Shown one piece after another: positions 24,067-32,013 of a stretch of 64,000 nt of DNA. Below the pieces are notes generated by a model that did no database searches, was not told the origin of the DNA, and worked only from the letters and a program-made list of their open reading frames with translations. The translations under genes and the position numbers were made by a program. Origin of the DNA: Dictyoglomus turgidum DSM 6724 (GTDB taxonomy: Bacteria; Dictyoglomota; Dictyoglomia; Dictyoglomales; Dictyoglomaceae); NCBI RefSeq assembly GCF_000021645.1, contig NC_011661.1:32723-96722 (forward strand), in the 5' to 3' direction. Each line of letters starts with the position of its first letter. Position 1 is the first letter of the stretch.

Positions 24067-25707
24067 AAGAGTTTTTTCCCTCTTTGAATTATTAACCTCA
24101 TAAAACTCTTGAGCTATATTTACACAGTGATCCCCTATTCTTTCAAGGTCTATAAGAAGATCACTAAAAATTACTCCTGCTATAGGATTACATATACCCT
24201 TTTTCATTCTTTCTATGTGAGATTCCTTTGACTCTTTCACTTTATAATCAATCCTTTCTTCCCTTTGAAGGACTTCATCAAGATAATTTGCAGTACTCTC
24301 CTTTATCATTGCAAAAGAATCTCTGATGTTATCATAAATAATCTTTCTCAGCTCCTCCAAATCTTTCCAAGCATATTCGGTAAATTCAATTCTCTCGGAA
24401 TTTTTAGCCTCAACCTTTTCCATAACATTGGTAAGGTGATCAGCAATCCTCTCCACATCATCCACAGCCCTTAATATGGCATTAAGTTCTTTTGCTTCAC
24501 CCTCGGACAAAGAGTCAATAGAAAGTTGGGTAAGATAATTTATTAACGAAGCCTTTAAACCATCGGTTATATCTTCAATAGTCAATATATCTTTATAATG
24601 CTGAGTATTATTCTGAAACAAAGAATCCATAGTAAGATTATACATCTCATCCACAATATCACACATCCTAATAAGCTCATTCTTAGCAGCCTCAAGAGCA
24701 GCAGAAGGGGTATTTAAAAGTTGAGGCTTAAGAAAGGACGCCTCTCTTCTATAAATTCTTTCTTCTCCAGGGAGAACTTTCTTTATAAGCTCTGCATATT
24801 GCTTGGTAAAGAAGATCCATATAGATGCCCAGAGCACATTAAAGAAAGTATGAGCATTAGCAACTTGTCTTGCTACCTCAGCAGAAGTAAGAGAAACAAA
24901 CCTTTCAAAAATTCCTAAAAAGGGAAAGATAAGTACTACTCCAATGACATTAAAAAATAAATGGGCAAGCGCAGCTCTTTTTGCAGAAATACTTGTACCA
25001 ATAGAGGCAAGAAGAGCGGTAACACATGTTCCAATATTAGCACCTAATATCACAGGGACCGCAGAAGTCAAATCAATTGCTCCCTTTGCTGCAAGAGCTA
25101 CCACAATACTCGTAGTAACACTACTACTTTGAATAATTGCAGTTATAATTGCTCCTACAAGTATTCCTAAGACAGGGTTTTTTCCCATTGAGATTATCGC
25201 ATTATGAAAAGGTTCCCAAGTTCTCAAGGCATGTAAAGAAGAATCCATTAAAGAAATACCCATAAATATCATACCAAAACCAATTAAAGCCTCACCAATA
25301 TTTCGGATATACTTCCTTTTTCCGGCAAAAAATAAAAGAAAACCTAAAAAAAGAAAATAAGGTGCCACATCAGTTAACTTAAAAGCAACCAGTTGAGCAG
25401 TTATAGTTGTTCCTATGTTTGCCCCAAAGATGATACCAAGAGCACCTTCTAATGTCAAAAGTCCTGCATTTACAAAAGCTACTGTCAAAACAGTAACTGC
25501 ACTACTACTTTGAACTATTGCAGTTACAAGAGTACCAATTAAAAGACCTCTAAAGGGAGAAGAATTTAATTTCTCGAAGATGGAACGAAGTTTAGACCCA
25601 ACAGCTTTTTCAAATCCTGAGCTCATTTGGAGAATACCATAGAGGAAAAGACCTAAACCGCCAAAGAGAAGTCCCACATCTTTGTAAGTTAAAGGAAAAC
25701 TACTCAT
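24058..25707 (-). CDS. Na+/phosphate cotransporter with PhoU-like C-terminal domain
   Basis: A 549-residue protein of the NptA/YjbB type. The membrane part has two inverted repeats, each with the QSSS signature (VTAIVQSSSAVTV near residue 60 and ITAIIQSSSVTTS near 190). From about residue 335 it is a helical PhoU-like domain (IERIGDHCVNIAQE near the C-terminus). It should import phosphate driven by sodium. A GGGAG site precedes the ATG. Confidence 0.9.
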   Translation of the reverse strand: MSSFPLTYKDVGLLFGGLGLFLYGILQMSSGFEKAVGSKLRSIFEKLNSSPFRGLLIGTLVTAIVQSSSAVTVLTVAFVNAGLLTLEGALGIIFGANIGTTITAQLVAFKLTDVAPYFLFLGFLLFFAGKRKYIRNIGEALIGFGMIFMGISLMDSSLHALRTWEPFHNAIISMGKNPVLGILVGAIITAIIQSSSVTTSIVVALAAKGAIDLTSAVPVILGANIGTCVTALLASIGTSISAKRAALAHLFFNVIGVVLIFPFLGIFERFVSLTSAEVARQVANAHTFFNVLWASIWIFFTKQYAELIKKVLPGEERIYRREASFLKPQLLNTPSAALEAAKNELIRMCDIVDEMYNLTMDSLFQNNTQHYKDILTIEDITDGLKASLINYLTQLSIDSLSEGEAKELNAILRAVDDVERIADHLTNVMEKVEAKNSERIEFTEYAWKDLEELRKIIYDNIRDSFAMIKESTANYLDEVLQREERIDYKVKESKESHIERMKKGICNPIAGVIFSDLLIDLERIGDHCVNIAQEFYEVNNSKREKTLLR

Positions 25708-25751
25708 ATATCAGTCTCCCTTTATTTATAAAAATTTATCACACCAAAGGT

Positions 25752-25808
25752 ATTATATCATTAATAAATCACCTCCCCTTATTTTTAATCTATTTTTAAC
25801 TTTTTTAA
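25752..25808 (-). promoter_or_regulatory. Extended -10 promoter with upstream TTAAAAA repeats, Na/Pi gene
   Basis: Minus strand TGATATAAT (25760-25752) is an extended -10. Upstream are three copies of TTAAAAA with plus-strand starts at 25782, 25793 and 25802, spaced 11 and 9 bases. The 11-base step recalls PhoP/PhoB direct-repeat boxes, but the sequence is very AT-rich and the match is loose. Confidence 0.35.
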
Positions 25809-25823
25809 TCTTTTCTTAAATTT

Positions 25824-26837
25824 TTACCATCTATATCCTTCCCATAATACCTTGAGAGGTATGTATCTACGATTATAATAAGGAGATCTTTTAAGAAGAA
25901 TATATCTAACCACAGGTCTAAAGAGTTTTATAAAAAATATCTTATATCCCAAAGCTTTCTTTACATCCTCCACGTAGTCTTCAATGGTTCTCCTTTGATA
26001 ATGAAGTAAATTTTCGCTCTCTGTAGTATCCATCCAGTCTGTGGCAAAAGGTATGTTGGAAAAAGCCTCTTCAGGAAGCATCCCCACTCCAATACCTTCA
26101 AGAACTTTCTCCAATATCTCCCTATAATAATACCAACATCTCGGACCACCACCTATAAGAAGAACCTTACCCCATATTTTCTCGCTTCTTACTCCCTTTG
26201 CAATGGCATATCCTACATCTTTTGTATGCACATATTCCATTCTGTTATTCAAAGGCACATCAAACATTCCCTTATCAAGTTTTAAATTTACAGGAAGAGA
26301 AGCTGCAAGCCTATATATAGCCCAAGTTAAATTAGAGTTTTTTATTAGATTCTCACACTCTACTTTATGCCTGGAATAGTGTTCTGGAGGATTTACAGGA
26401 TCGTCTACCCTTCTTGGAGGATCTAAATGTTGAGTTAAGCCAAAAACATGTACCGAAGAAGTGAAAATAATCTTCTTAGGAGATGGCATTTCCTCCATAG
26501 CAGATATCAAATTTTTTGTTCCTATAACATTAATTTTATAAGCGATGTCAGGCACTGTTTCCGACTCAAGCCCTGTTGCTGAAAGCTTTGGAATAATAAA
26601 AGCAAGATGAACTATTACATCCTGACCTTCAAGAGCTTTTTTAATGTCTTCAATTTTTGTAATATCTCCCCAAAATACTTCAATACCATCCCCATATAAT
26701 TTTTTTAAGTTCTTAAAAATCCTTATATTTTTCTTTGTCTTCAAATCAAAACATCTTACCCTGTCTCCCTGATTAATCAACTCATGAATAGCGCTTTGCC
26801 CTATATTACCAAAAGCACCTGTAATTAAAACCCTCAT
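25824..26837 (-). CDS. NAD-dependent epimerase/dehydratase family protein
   Basis: A 337-residue extended short-chain dehydrogenase. The N-terminal GAFGNIGQSA (7-16) binds the dinucleotide, GDITK follows, and the catalytic region has SSVHVFG with YSRHK (Y-x3-K) near residue 153. Its substrate, a nucleotide sugar or another compound, cannot be told. It lies one base after the TetR gene, so both are probably co-transcribed and controlled by TetR. Confidence 0.82.
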   Translation of the reverse strand: MRVLITGAFGNIGQSAIHELINQGDRVRCFDLKTKKNIRIFKNLKKLYGDGIEVFWGDITKIEDIKKALEGQDVIVHLAFIIPKLSATGLESETVPDIAYKINVIGTKNLISAMEEMPSPKKIIFTSSVHVFGLTQHLDPPRRVDDPVNPPEHYSRHKVECENLIKNSNLTWAIYRLAASLPVNLKLDKGMFDVPLNNRMEYVHTKDVGYAIAKGVRSEKIWGKVLLIGGGPRCWYYYREILEKVLEGIGVGMLPEEAFSNIPFATDWMDTTESENLLHYQRRTIEDYVEDVKKALGYKIFFIKLFRPVVRYILLKRSPYYNRRYIPLKVLWEGYRW

Positions 26838-26838
26838 A

Positions 26839-27423
26839 TTAAAAACCTCCCTTTTCTATTTCAGAAATGATTATTCTAATACCTTCTCTCGCAATTTTTT
26901 CCCAATCTTCTTCTTCAGCAAAAATCTGTTGAAGAATAGTTCCAATAGAGAAGGAAATTAAAATACAAGAGATTATATTTGAATCTACATCTTTCAAGCT
27001 TCCTTCTTTTTTACCTTTTTCAATCAAAAAACTAAAATAACTTTTATATTTTTTGAAATACTCTCTGAGTTTCTCAAGTATTTCTTTATCCTTTATCCCT
27101 TGTCTTAAAAATTCTAAAAAAAGAAAAAACTTTTCCTTAGACTCCTTAAATATCTCCCTAAATATCTCTGACATCCTTATTATCCCAGAAGACACTCTGT
27201 CTTCATCCTCCAAATATCCATCAATCTTTACCGAAAGATCAAAAAGCCACCTATCCAAGATTTCAAGAAAAAAAGCCTCCTTAGTAGGAAAATAATGAAA
27301 AAAAGCACCTTTACTTACTCCAGCCCTTTCACATATATCGGATATACTGGTGGCATCATAGCCTTTTTGAGAGAAAAGCTTCTCTCCACTTAAAATTAGT
27401 TTGCTTTTGGTATCAAGTTTCAT
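26839..27423 (-). CDS. TetR family transcriptional regulator
   Basis: A 194-residue repressor. The helix-turn-helix at about 10-55 shows GYDATSISDICERAGVSKGAFFHYFPTKEAF; the C-terminal ligand domain is variable. ATG 27423 has an AAGGAGG site; a TTG at 27447 lies in the operator and is not used here. An operator-like repeat covers its promoter, suggesting autoregulation. It stands divergent from an AbrB-ABC exporter operon, which it may also control. Confidence 0.9.
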   Translation of the reverse strand: MKLDTKSKLILSGEKLFSQKGYDATSISDICERAGVSKGAFFHYFPTKEAFFLEILDRWLFDLSVKIDGYLEDEDRVSSGIIRMSEIFREIFKESKEKFFLFLEFLRQGIKDKEILEKLREYFKKYKSYFSFLIEKGKKEGSLKDVDSNIISCILISFSIGTILQQIFAEEEDWEKIAREGIRIIISEIEKGGF

Positions 27424-27440
27424 CTTTAAAACCTCCTTAT

Positions 27441-27470
27441 ATACCAACCAGTCGGTATGTAAATATTATA
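27441..27470 (-). promoter_or_regulatory. TetR operator and -10 box
   Basis: The imperfect inverted repeat ATACCAACCAGTCGGTAT (27441-27458) matches the ATACC...GGTAT form common for TetR/AcrR operators. It lies right after a minus-strand TATAAT (27470-27465), a position that would block transcription when bound. Confidence 0.65.
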
Positions 27471-27527
27471 ACAAAAAATTTTTTAACGTAAAAATATATT
27501 TTTTAAATAAAATTTAACATAAAATTA

Positions 27528-27577
27528 TTGACTTTCATCAATTTTTGATTAATCATATCAGTATGAAAAGTATGATT
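27528..27577 (+). promoter_or_regulatory. Putative promoter and inverted repeat before the AbrB-ABC operon
   Basis: TTGACT at 27528-27533 may be a -35; no good -10 is evident. AATCATA (27551-27557) and TATGATT (27571-27577) are perfectly complementary arms 13 bases apart, just before the GGGAGG site. They may be an operator or a leader hairpin. Confidence 0.35.
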
Positions 27578-27596
27578 AGGGAGGTAAAATTGACAA

Positions 27597-27842
27597 ATGA
27601 ATAGAAAAATTTACGGAATGGCAACCCTCAGTGAGAGAGGTCAAATCGTAATTCCTCAAGAAGCCAGAGAAGACTTAGACTTAAAACCAGGAGACAAATT
27701 AATCGTCATGTGTGTAGGACCTAAAAATGCCTTAATGCTTGTAAAATCTGATTCTCTCCTTGAGCTATTCTCGGAGCTTACAAAAGAACTCTCAGAGCTT
27801 GAAAAATTTATATCTAACATAAAGGAGGCAGAGAAAGAATGA
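27597..27842 (+). CDS. AbrB/SpoVT-type DNA-binding protein
   Basis: 81 residues. The first 48 form a swapped-hairpin AbrB domain (TLSERGQIVIPQEAREDLDLKPGDKL), followed by a short acidic helix. Such proteins bind DNA as dimers, or serve as antitoxins. Here the 4-base overlap with an ABC transporter gene and the lack of any toxin gene point to a local regulator. ATG 27597 is preferred; a TTG lies 8 bases earlier, out of frame. Confidence 0.85.
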   Translation: MNRKIYGMATLSERGQIVIPQEAREDLDLKPGDKLIVMCVGPKNALMLVKSDSLLELFSELTKELSELEKFISNIKEAEKE

Positions 27843-28855
27843 AAGTAATTGAGGTTAAAGACTTAGCAAAGACTTACTATTCGCCCTTTGGAAATATAGA
27901 GGCAGTGAAAGGAATATCCTTTGAGGTAGAAGAGGGAGAAATTTTTGGCTTTCTTGGTCCCAATGGCGCAGGAAAAAGTACCACCATAATGATGCTAACC
28001 ACTCTTGTAAAACCTACAAAGGGCACAGCCAAAATTTTAGGATATGACGTAGTTCACCAACCCAACGAAGTAAGAAGAGTTATTGGATATGTCTCTCAAG
28101 ACCTTACCGTAGACGACACCCTCACAGGTTGGGAAAATATGTACCTACAGGGCAGATTTTACCATCTACCTAAGGAAGTAATTAAACAGAGATCCGAAGA
28201 ACTGTTAAAACTTTTAAGGCTTTATGAAAGGGCAAAAGATAAAGCAGAAACATATTCGGGAGGCATGAGAAAAAGACTTGATATAGCTATGGGTCTTATC
28301 CACAGACCTAAGATTTTATTCCTTGATGAACCTACCCTTGGGCTTGATGTACAAACAAGGCAGGACATATGGGAGTATGTTCAAAAGATAAGGAAAGAAA
28401 ATGGGATGACCATATTCTTAACAACTCACTATATGGAAGAGGCTGATTCATTATGTGATCGTATTGCCATTATAGATAAGGGGGAGATAAAAGCTCTTGA
28501 TACTCCAAGAAGATTAAAAGATTCCATAGGTGGAGATCTCATATCCTTAAAAATTTCCAATGAAAGCTTAGAAGAAATTTCCAAATTCCTTGAAAAGGTA
28601 AAAACTCTTGAGGTTGTCAAAAATATAACATCTCAAGATGGAAGATATACCATTGTAGCATCTAATGCAGAAAAACTTATTCCTATGATATTTTCTATTG
28701 CCTATGAATCTAATATTAATATCTCATCCATAACCATGAAAAAGCCATCTTTAGATGACGTTTACCTTGCTTATACTGGTAAAGAGTTTAGAGATGAAGA
28801 GGGATCAAAAGAGGATGCTATGAGAATGAGAAGATTAGTAAGGAGGACGAGATAA
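27839..28855 (+). CDS. ABC-2 exporter ATP-binding protein
   Basis: A 338-residue ATPase of the DrrA/NatA/CcmA group. Walker A GPNGAGKST is near residue 41, the signature YSGGMRKRLDIA near 140, Walker B ILFLDEPTLGLD near 160 and the switch histidine in TTHYMEEAD. The C-terminal DUF4162-like tail ends in SLDDVYLAYTGKEF. It pairs with the permease that starts at its last base. Drug or lipid export is usual for this group. Confidence 0.92.
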   Translation: MKVIEVKDLAKTYYSPFGNIEAVKGISFEVEEGEIFGFLGPNGAGKSTTIMMLTTLVKPTKGTAKILGYDVVHQPNEVRRVIGYVSQDLTVDDTLTGWENMYLQGRFYHLPKEVIKQRSEELLKLLRLYERAKDKAETYSGGMRKRLDIAMGLIHRPKILFLDEPTLGLDVQTRQDIWEYVQKIRKENGMTIFLTTHYMEEADSLCDRIAIIDKGEIKALDTPRRLKDSIGGDLISLKISNESLEEISKFLEKVKTLEVVKNITSQDGRYTIVASNAEKLIPMIFSIAYESNINISSITMKKPSLDDVYLAYTGKEFRDEEGSKEDAMRMRRLVRRTR

Positions 28856-29637
28856 TGAGAACGTTGATGTATGACACTTATTCAGTAATGTGGAGAGAAC
28901 TAAAACATTGGATGGATCAAAAAGTAAGAATATTGGTATCTATATTTCAGCCCCTAATTTGGCTTGCCCTCATGGGAAACGTAATGGCAAAACTTACAGA
29001 CAACCCTTTTGGAAGACAGGCTTTTGGAGGTGCCAGTTATCTCTCCTTTATGACCCCTGGAATCATAGTTATGACCTCCCTTTTTGGGGGCATTTTTGGT
29101 GGAATCTCTGTAGTATGGGATAGAAGATGGGGATATTTAAATAAAATGCTCGCAGCACCTATTTCAAGAACAGCTATTCCTCTTGGGAAAATGCTTGCTA
29201 CTGCCATCCAGGGAGCTTTTCAATCTCTTATTGTAGTCATAATTGCATCTCTTTTTGGAGTAGAATTTGCAACAGGAATTCCAGGAATCATTGCCATAAT
29301 TCTTCTTGCTGCATGCTTTAACTTTACCATGGCAGGACTTTCCATTGCTATAGCATCAAGGATAAAAACCATGGAAGTTTTAACAGCTGTAATAAACTTT
29401 CTTACAATGCCTTTAATGTTCACAAGTAGTGCCATGTTCCCAATAAACGTGATGCCCGATTGGCTTGCCACCATTGCAAGATGGAATCCTATAACCTACG
29501 TGGTAAATCCATTAAGAACTCTTGTGATAAGTGGTTGGGAGACAGGAGACCTAATAAAAGGATTTCTTTATGTACTTTTCCTCGCCATATTAATGCTTTT
29601 CATCGCAAGACATGAGTTCAAAAGAAGTATTGCATAA
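28855..29637 (+). CDS. ABC-2 type permease
   Basis: A 260-residue membrane protein with six hydrophobic segments and the ABC-2 signature region (WNPITYVVNPLRTLVISG near residue 212). It forms the channel for the ATPase encoded just upstream, with which it shares the overlap A at 28855. Substrate unknown. Confidence 0.9.
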   Translation: MRTLMYDTYSVMWRELKHWMDQKVRILVSIFQPLIWLALMGNVMAKLTDNPFGRQAFGGASYLSFMTPGIIVMTSLFGGIFGGISVVWDRRWGYLNKMLAAPISRTAIPLGKMLATAIQGAFQSLIVVIIASLFGVEFATGIPGIIAIILLAACFNFTMAGLSIAIASRIKTMEVLTAVINFLTMPLMFTSSAMFPINVMPDWLATIARWNPITYVVNPLRTLVISGWETGDLIKGFLYVLFLAILMLFIARHEFKRSIA

Positions 29638-29648
29638 AAAACAAAAGA

Positions 29649-29678
29649 AAGAGGGGGAGAAATTTCTCCCCCCCTCTT
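29649..29678. terminator. Bidirectional terminator hairpin
   Basis: GGGGGAGAAATTTCTCCCCC stem with flanking AAGA/TCTT. A T-rich tract follows it on the minus strand. It lies between the ABC permease and the WYL regulator. Confidence 0.8.
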
Positions 29679-30696
29679 ATTTAAAAACTCCGTATATCAT
29701 ACCTAATCTTCTAATCTCCTTCTTAATCTCATTTCTTAAAGATTCCGGTTCCAAAACCTCTGCATGAGCTCCATATCCCATTACCCATCTTTTTATCTCT
29801 TCTCTGTTTGCCATAATTTCATAAATTATGCTTCCATCAGGAAGTTCCTCTATACTTTGAGTCTCATGCCAAATCCTCTCTTTTATCCATCGTGCTTGAT
29901 AAGGATCAAATTTTATTCTTATTCTTTCTACTTCTCCCTTATTTATCCTGAAGGCAGATTTTATATATTCATAAACATTAAAATCTCTCGGTTTTCTAAA
30001 CTCTTCATAGGTCTCCCTTATGTTTTTTATCCTATCAAGGGCAAAATCTCTTATTTCTTTTCTTAAATGACAATATCCACAGAAGTACCAAACCCCCTCA
30101 AAATTATAAAGATGATAAGGATCTACCTTTCTTTCTGTAATTTTATCAGAGGAAAAAGAATGGTATTCTATTATGATACTCTTCCTCTCTCTAATTGCCT
30201 TCAATATCTTCACAAATTTATCCCTTATATCTACCTTCGGTTTTATAAAAGTAAAAGGAATAGAAAGAGCACTTTCTATAGAATCTGAGGGAATCACGTT
30301 ATTATCTCTCAAAAACAATTCTAATTTATTTTTTAACCTCTCAAAATCTTCCTCAAAATCTGTACCTTTAAATTGATGAAGCATATTGGCAGTAATCAAA
30401 AGGGACAAAACTTCACCTTCGGTAAGCTTTGGAAAAGGAAATTCACTTTTTGAAAAGAGATAATAACCTCCATTAGCCTTACTATAAGCAATAGGCATTT
30501 TGAAGTCATCCCTCAAGGTCTTTATATCTCTTTTTATGGTTCTTACGCTGGTCTCTCCAAATTCATAGCTTATTTTTCTTGTAATTTCATCTAAACTAAT
30601 ATACTTGTTTTCTTTTATTAAAGAGAAAATCCTATATATTCTTGGAAGCATTTTCCTAAAGGCAAGCTTTCTATTACTACTCACAGTTTTGCTCAT
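29677..30696 (-). CDS. HTH-WYL domain transcriptional regulator
   Basis: A 339-residue protein. An N-terminal winged helix (ISLDEITRKISYEFGETSVRTIKRDIKTL at about 32-62) is followed by a WYL domain (EGVWYFCGYCHLRKEIRDFALDRI near residue 206) and a C-terminal WCX region. WYL regulators sense small ligands or nucleic acid and control repair, phage defence or sugar genes. Its ATG overlaps the cinA stop by 4 bases; no defence genes are nearby. Confidence 0.88.
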   Translation of the reverse strand: MSKTVSSNRKLAFRKMLPRIYRIFSLIKENKYISLDEITRKISYEFGETSVRTIKRDIKTLRDDFKMPIAYSKANGGYYLFSKSEFPFPKLTEGEVLSLLITANMLHQFKGTDFEEDFERLKNKLELFLRDNNVIPSDSIESALSIPFTFIKPKVDIRDKFVKILKAIRERKSIIIEYHSFSSDKITERKVDPYHLYNFEGVWYFCGYCHLRKEIRDFALDRIKNIRETYEEFRKPRDFNVYEYIKSAFRINKGEVERIRIKFDPYQARWIKERIWHETQSIEELPDGSIIYEIMANREEIKRWVMGYGAHAEVLEPESLRNEIKKEIRRLGMIYGVFK

Positions 30697-31928
30697 AAGT
30701 TTAAAAGCCCCCTTCTTAAAAGGTCTAATCCATTTATAGTAGTGTATAACCTAATCCTGTTCCTATCACCGCTAAGTCTTAATTCTTTATATGACATTTC
30801 TCCTCTTATGTAAAGCCCTATATAGACAAGTCCAATAGGTTTTTCCAAGGTACCACCTTCGGGACCCGCAATACCTGTAGCAGAAAGTCCAACATCTGTC
30901 CCCATTTTTTTGGCTATACCTTCTGCCATTTTCATAGCACACTGAGAACTTACAGCTCCATATTCCTTGAAGATTTCCTCAGGAACATTTAGTTCCTTAA
31001 TTTTTACCTCATTATCGTAGGCTATAATACTTCCCTTAAAAACCTTTGACACTCCTGGAACATTAACAAGCCTTGCTGAAATAAGCCCCCCAGTACAAGA
31101 TTCTGCTACAGAAATAGTAAGACCTTTTTCCAAAAGTAAATTAACTACTACTTCCTCAAGAGAAGTTTCTCCTTCTCCATATATATAATCTCCAAGCCTT
31201 TTCCTTATTTCCTTTACTACTCCCTCAATCATTTTTTCTGCCTCTTCTTTTGACTTAGCTCTTGCAGTTATCCTCAAAATTGCCTCTCCTTCTTTTGCAT
31301 AAGGAGCAATGGTAGGATTAGTTTGACTTTTAATCAAATCTTTTACTTTTTCCTCCATAAAGCTTTCTCCAATACCACATACTCTCAAAACTTTGGAGTA
31401 TATAATTCCAGAAGAAAAAGTTGAAAGATAAGGAACCACATAAGTCTCAAACATGGGAATCATTTCCTTAGGAGGACCAGGAAGAAGGATTAAAATTTTA
31501 CCTCCCTCTTCCAATATTATTCCTGGAGCAGTCCCCCAATCATTGGGAATTACTCTACTTCCTTCTATAATGTACGCCTGCTTAATATTTCCTTCTGTCA
31601 AATTAAGCCCTCTTCTCTCAAAAAATTCTTTAATTCTCTTCAAAGATTCCTCATGAAGTACCAGCTTTTTATTAAAAAATTCCGCAGAAATTTCTTTTGT
31701 CAAATCATCCTGCGTAGGTCCAAGTCCTCCTGTAGCAATTACCATATCACTTCTTGAAAAAGCAATTTCCAAAGCCTTTTTCAATCTCTCGGGATTATCT
31801 CCTACAGTAGTATGAAAATAAACAGGAATACCAAGATCTGCAAGTCTCCTTGATAAATATTGAGCATTAGTATTCAAAATATCTCCTAAAAGGAGTTCTG
31901 TACCCACAGATAATATCTCACACCTCAT
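30693..31928 (-). CDS. cinA: CinA-like protein (competence/damage-inducible, NMN deamidase)
   Basis: 411 residues. The N-terminal MoaB/MogA-like domain (ATGGLGPTQDDLTKE near residue 65, LLPGPPKEM near 150) is an ADP-ribose pyrophosphatase type domain. The C-terminal CinA domain with AESCTGG near residue 279 and ATGIAGPEGG near 354 is the NMN deamidase. Together they recycle pyridine nucleotides. First gene of the cinA-WYL pair. Confidence 0.92.
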   Translation of the reverse strand: MRCEILSVGTELLLGDILNTNAQYLSRRLADLGIPVYFHTTVGDNPERLKKALEIAFSRSDMVIATGGLGPTQDDLTKEISAEFFNKKLVLHEESLKRIKEFFERRGLNLTEGNIKQAYIIEGSRVIPNDWGTAPGIILEEGGKILILLPGPPKEMIPMFETYVVPYLSTFSSGIIYSKVLRVCGIGESFMEEKVKDLIKSQTNPTIAPYAKEGEAILRITARAKSKEEAEKMIEGVVKEIRKRLGDYIYGEGETSLEEVVVNLLLEKGLTISVAESCTGGLISARLVNVPGVSKVFKGSIIAYDNEVKIKELNVPEEIFKEYGAVSSQCAMKMAEGIAKKMGTDVGLSATGIAGPEGGTLEKPIGLVYIGLYIRGEMSYKELRLSGDRNRIRLYTTINGLDLLRRGLLNL

Positions 31929-31970
31929 GATGCCTAAATCATCCTTTCTTTTTTTGTATTAGCTAACTAA

Positions 31971-32002
31971 AAATGATATCATTTAAAAAGTACTTTTTAA
32001 AT
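31971..32002. promoter_or_regulatory. Two adjoining perfect palindromes between cinA and the HD-GYP gene
   Basis: AAATGATATCATTT (31971-31984) is a perfect 14-bp palindrome. A second perfect palindrome of 22 bp, centred on GTAC, covers 31981-32002 and overlaps the first by 4 bases. The second ends just before the TATAAA (32003-32008) of the HD-GYP gene. Confidence 0.6.
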
Positions 32003-32013
32003 TATAAAATTTT

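Noticed and set aside
25755-25785. Minus-strand GGGGAGGTG followed by ATG-ATA-TAA, a two-codon ORF
   Set aside because: The TAA overlaps the extended -10 box TGATATAAT, so the ribosome-binding site would be upstream of the transcript start.
27445-27447. TTG start giving a longer TetR protein
   Set aside because: It falls inside the operator and has no ribosome-binding site; ATG 27423 has AAGGAGG.
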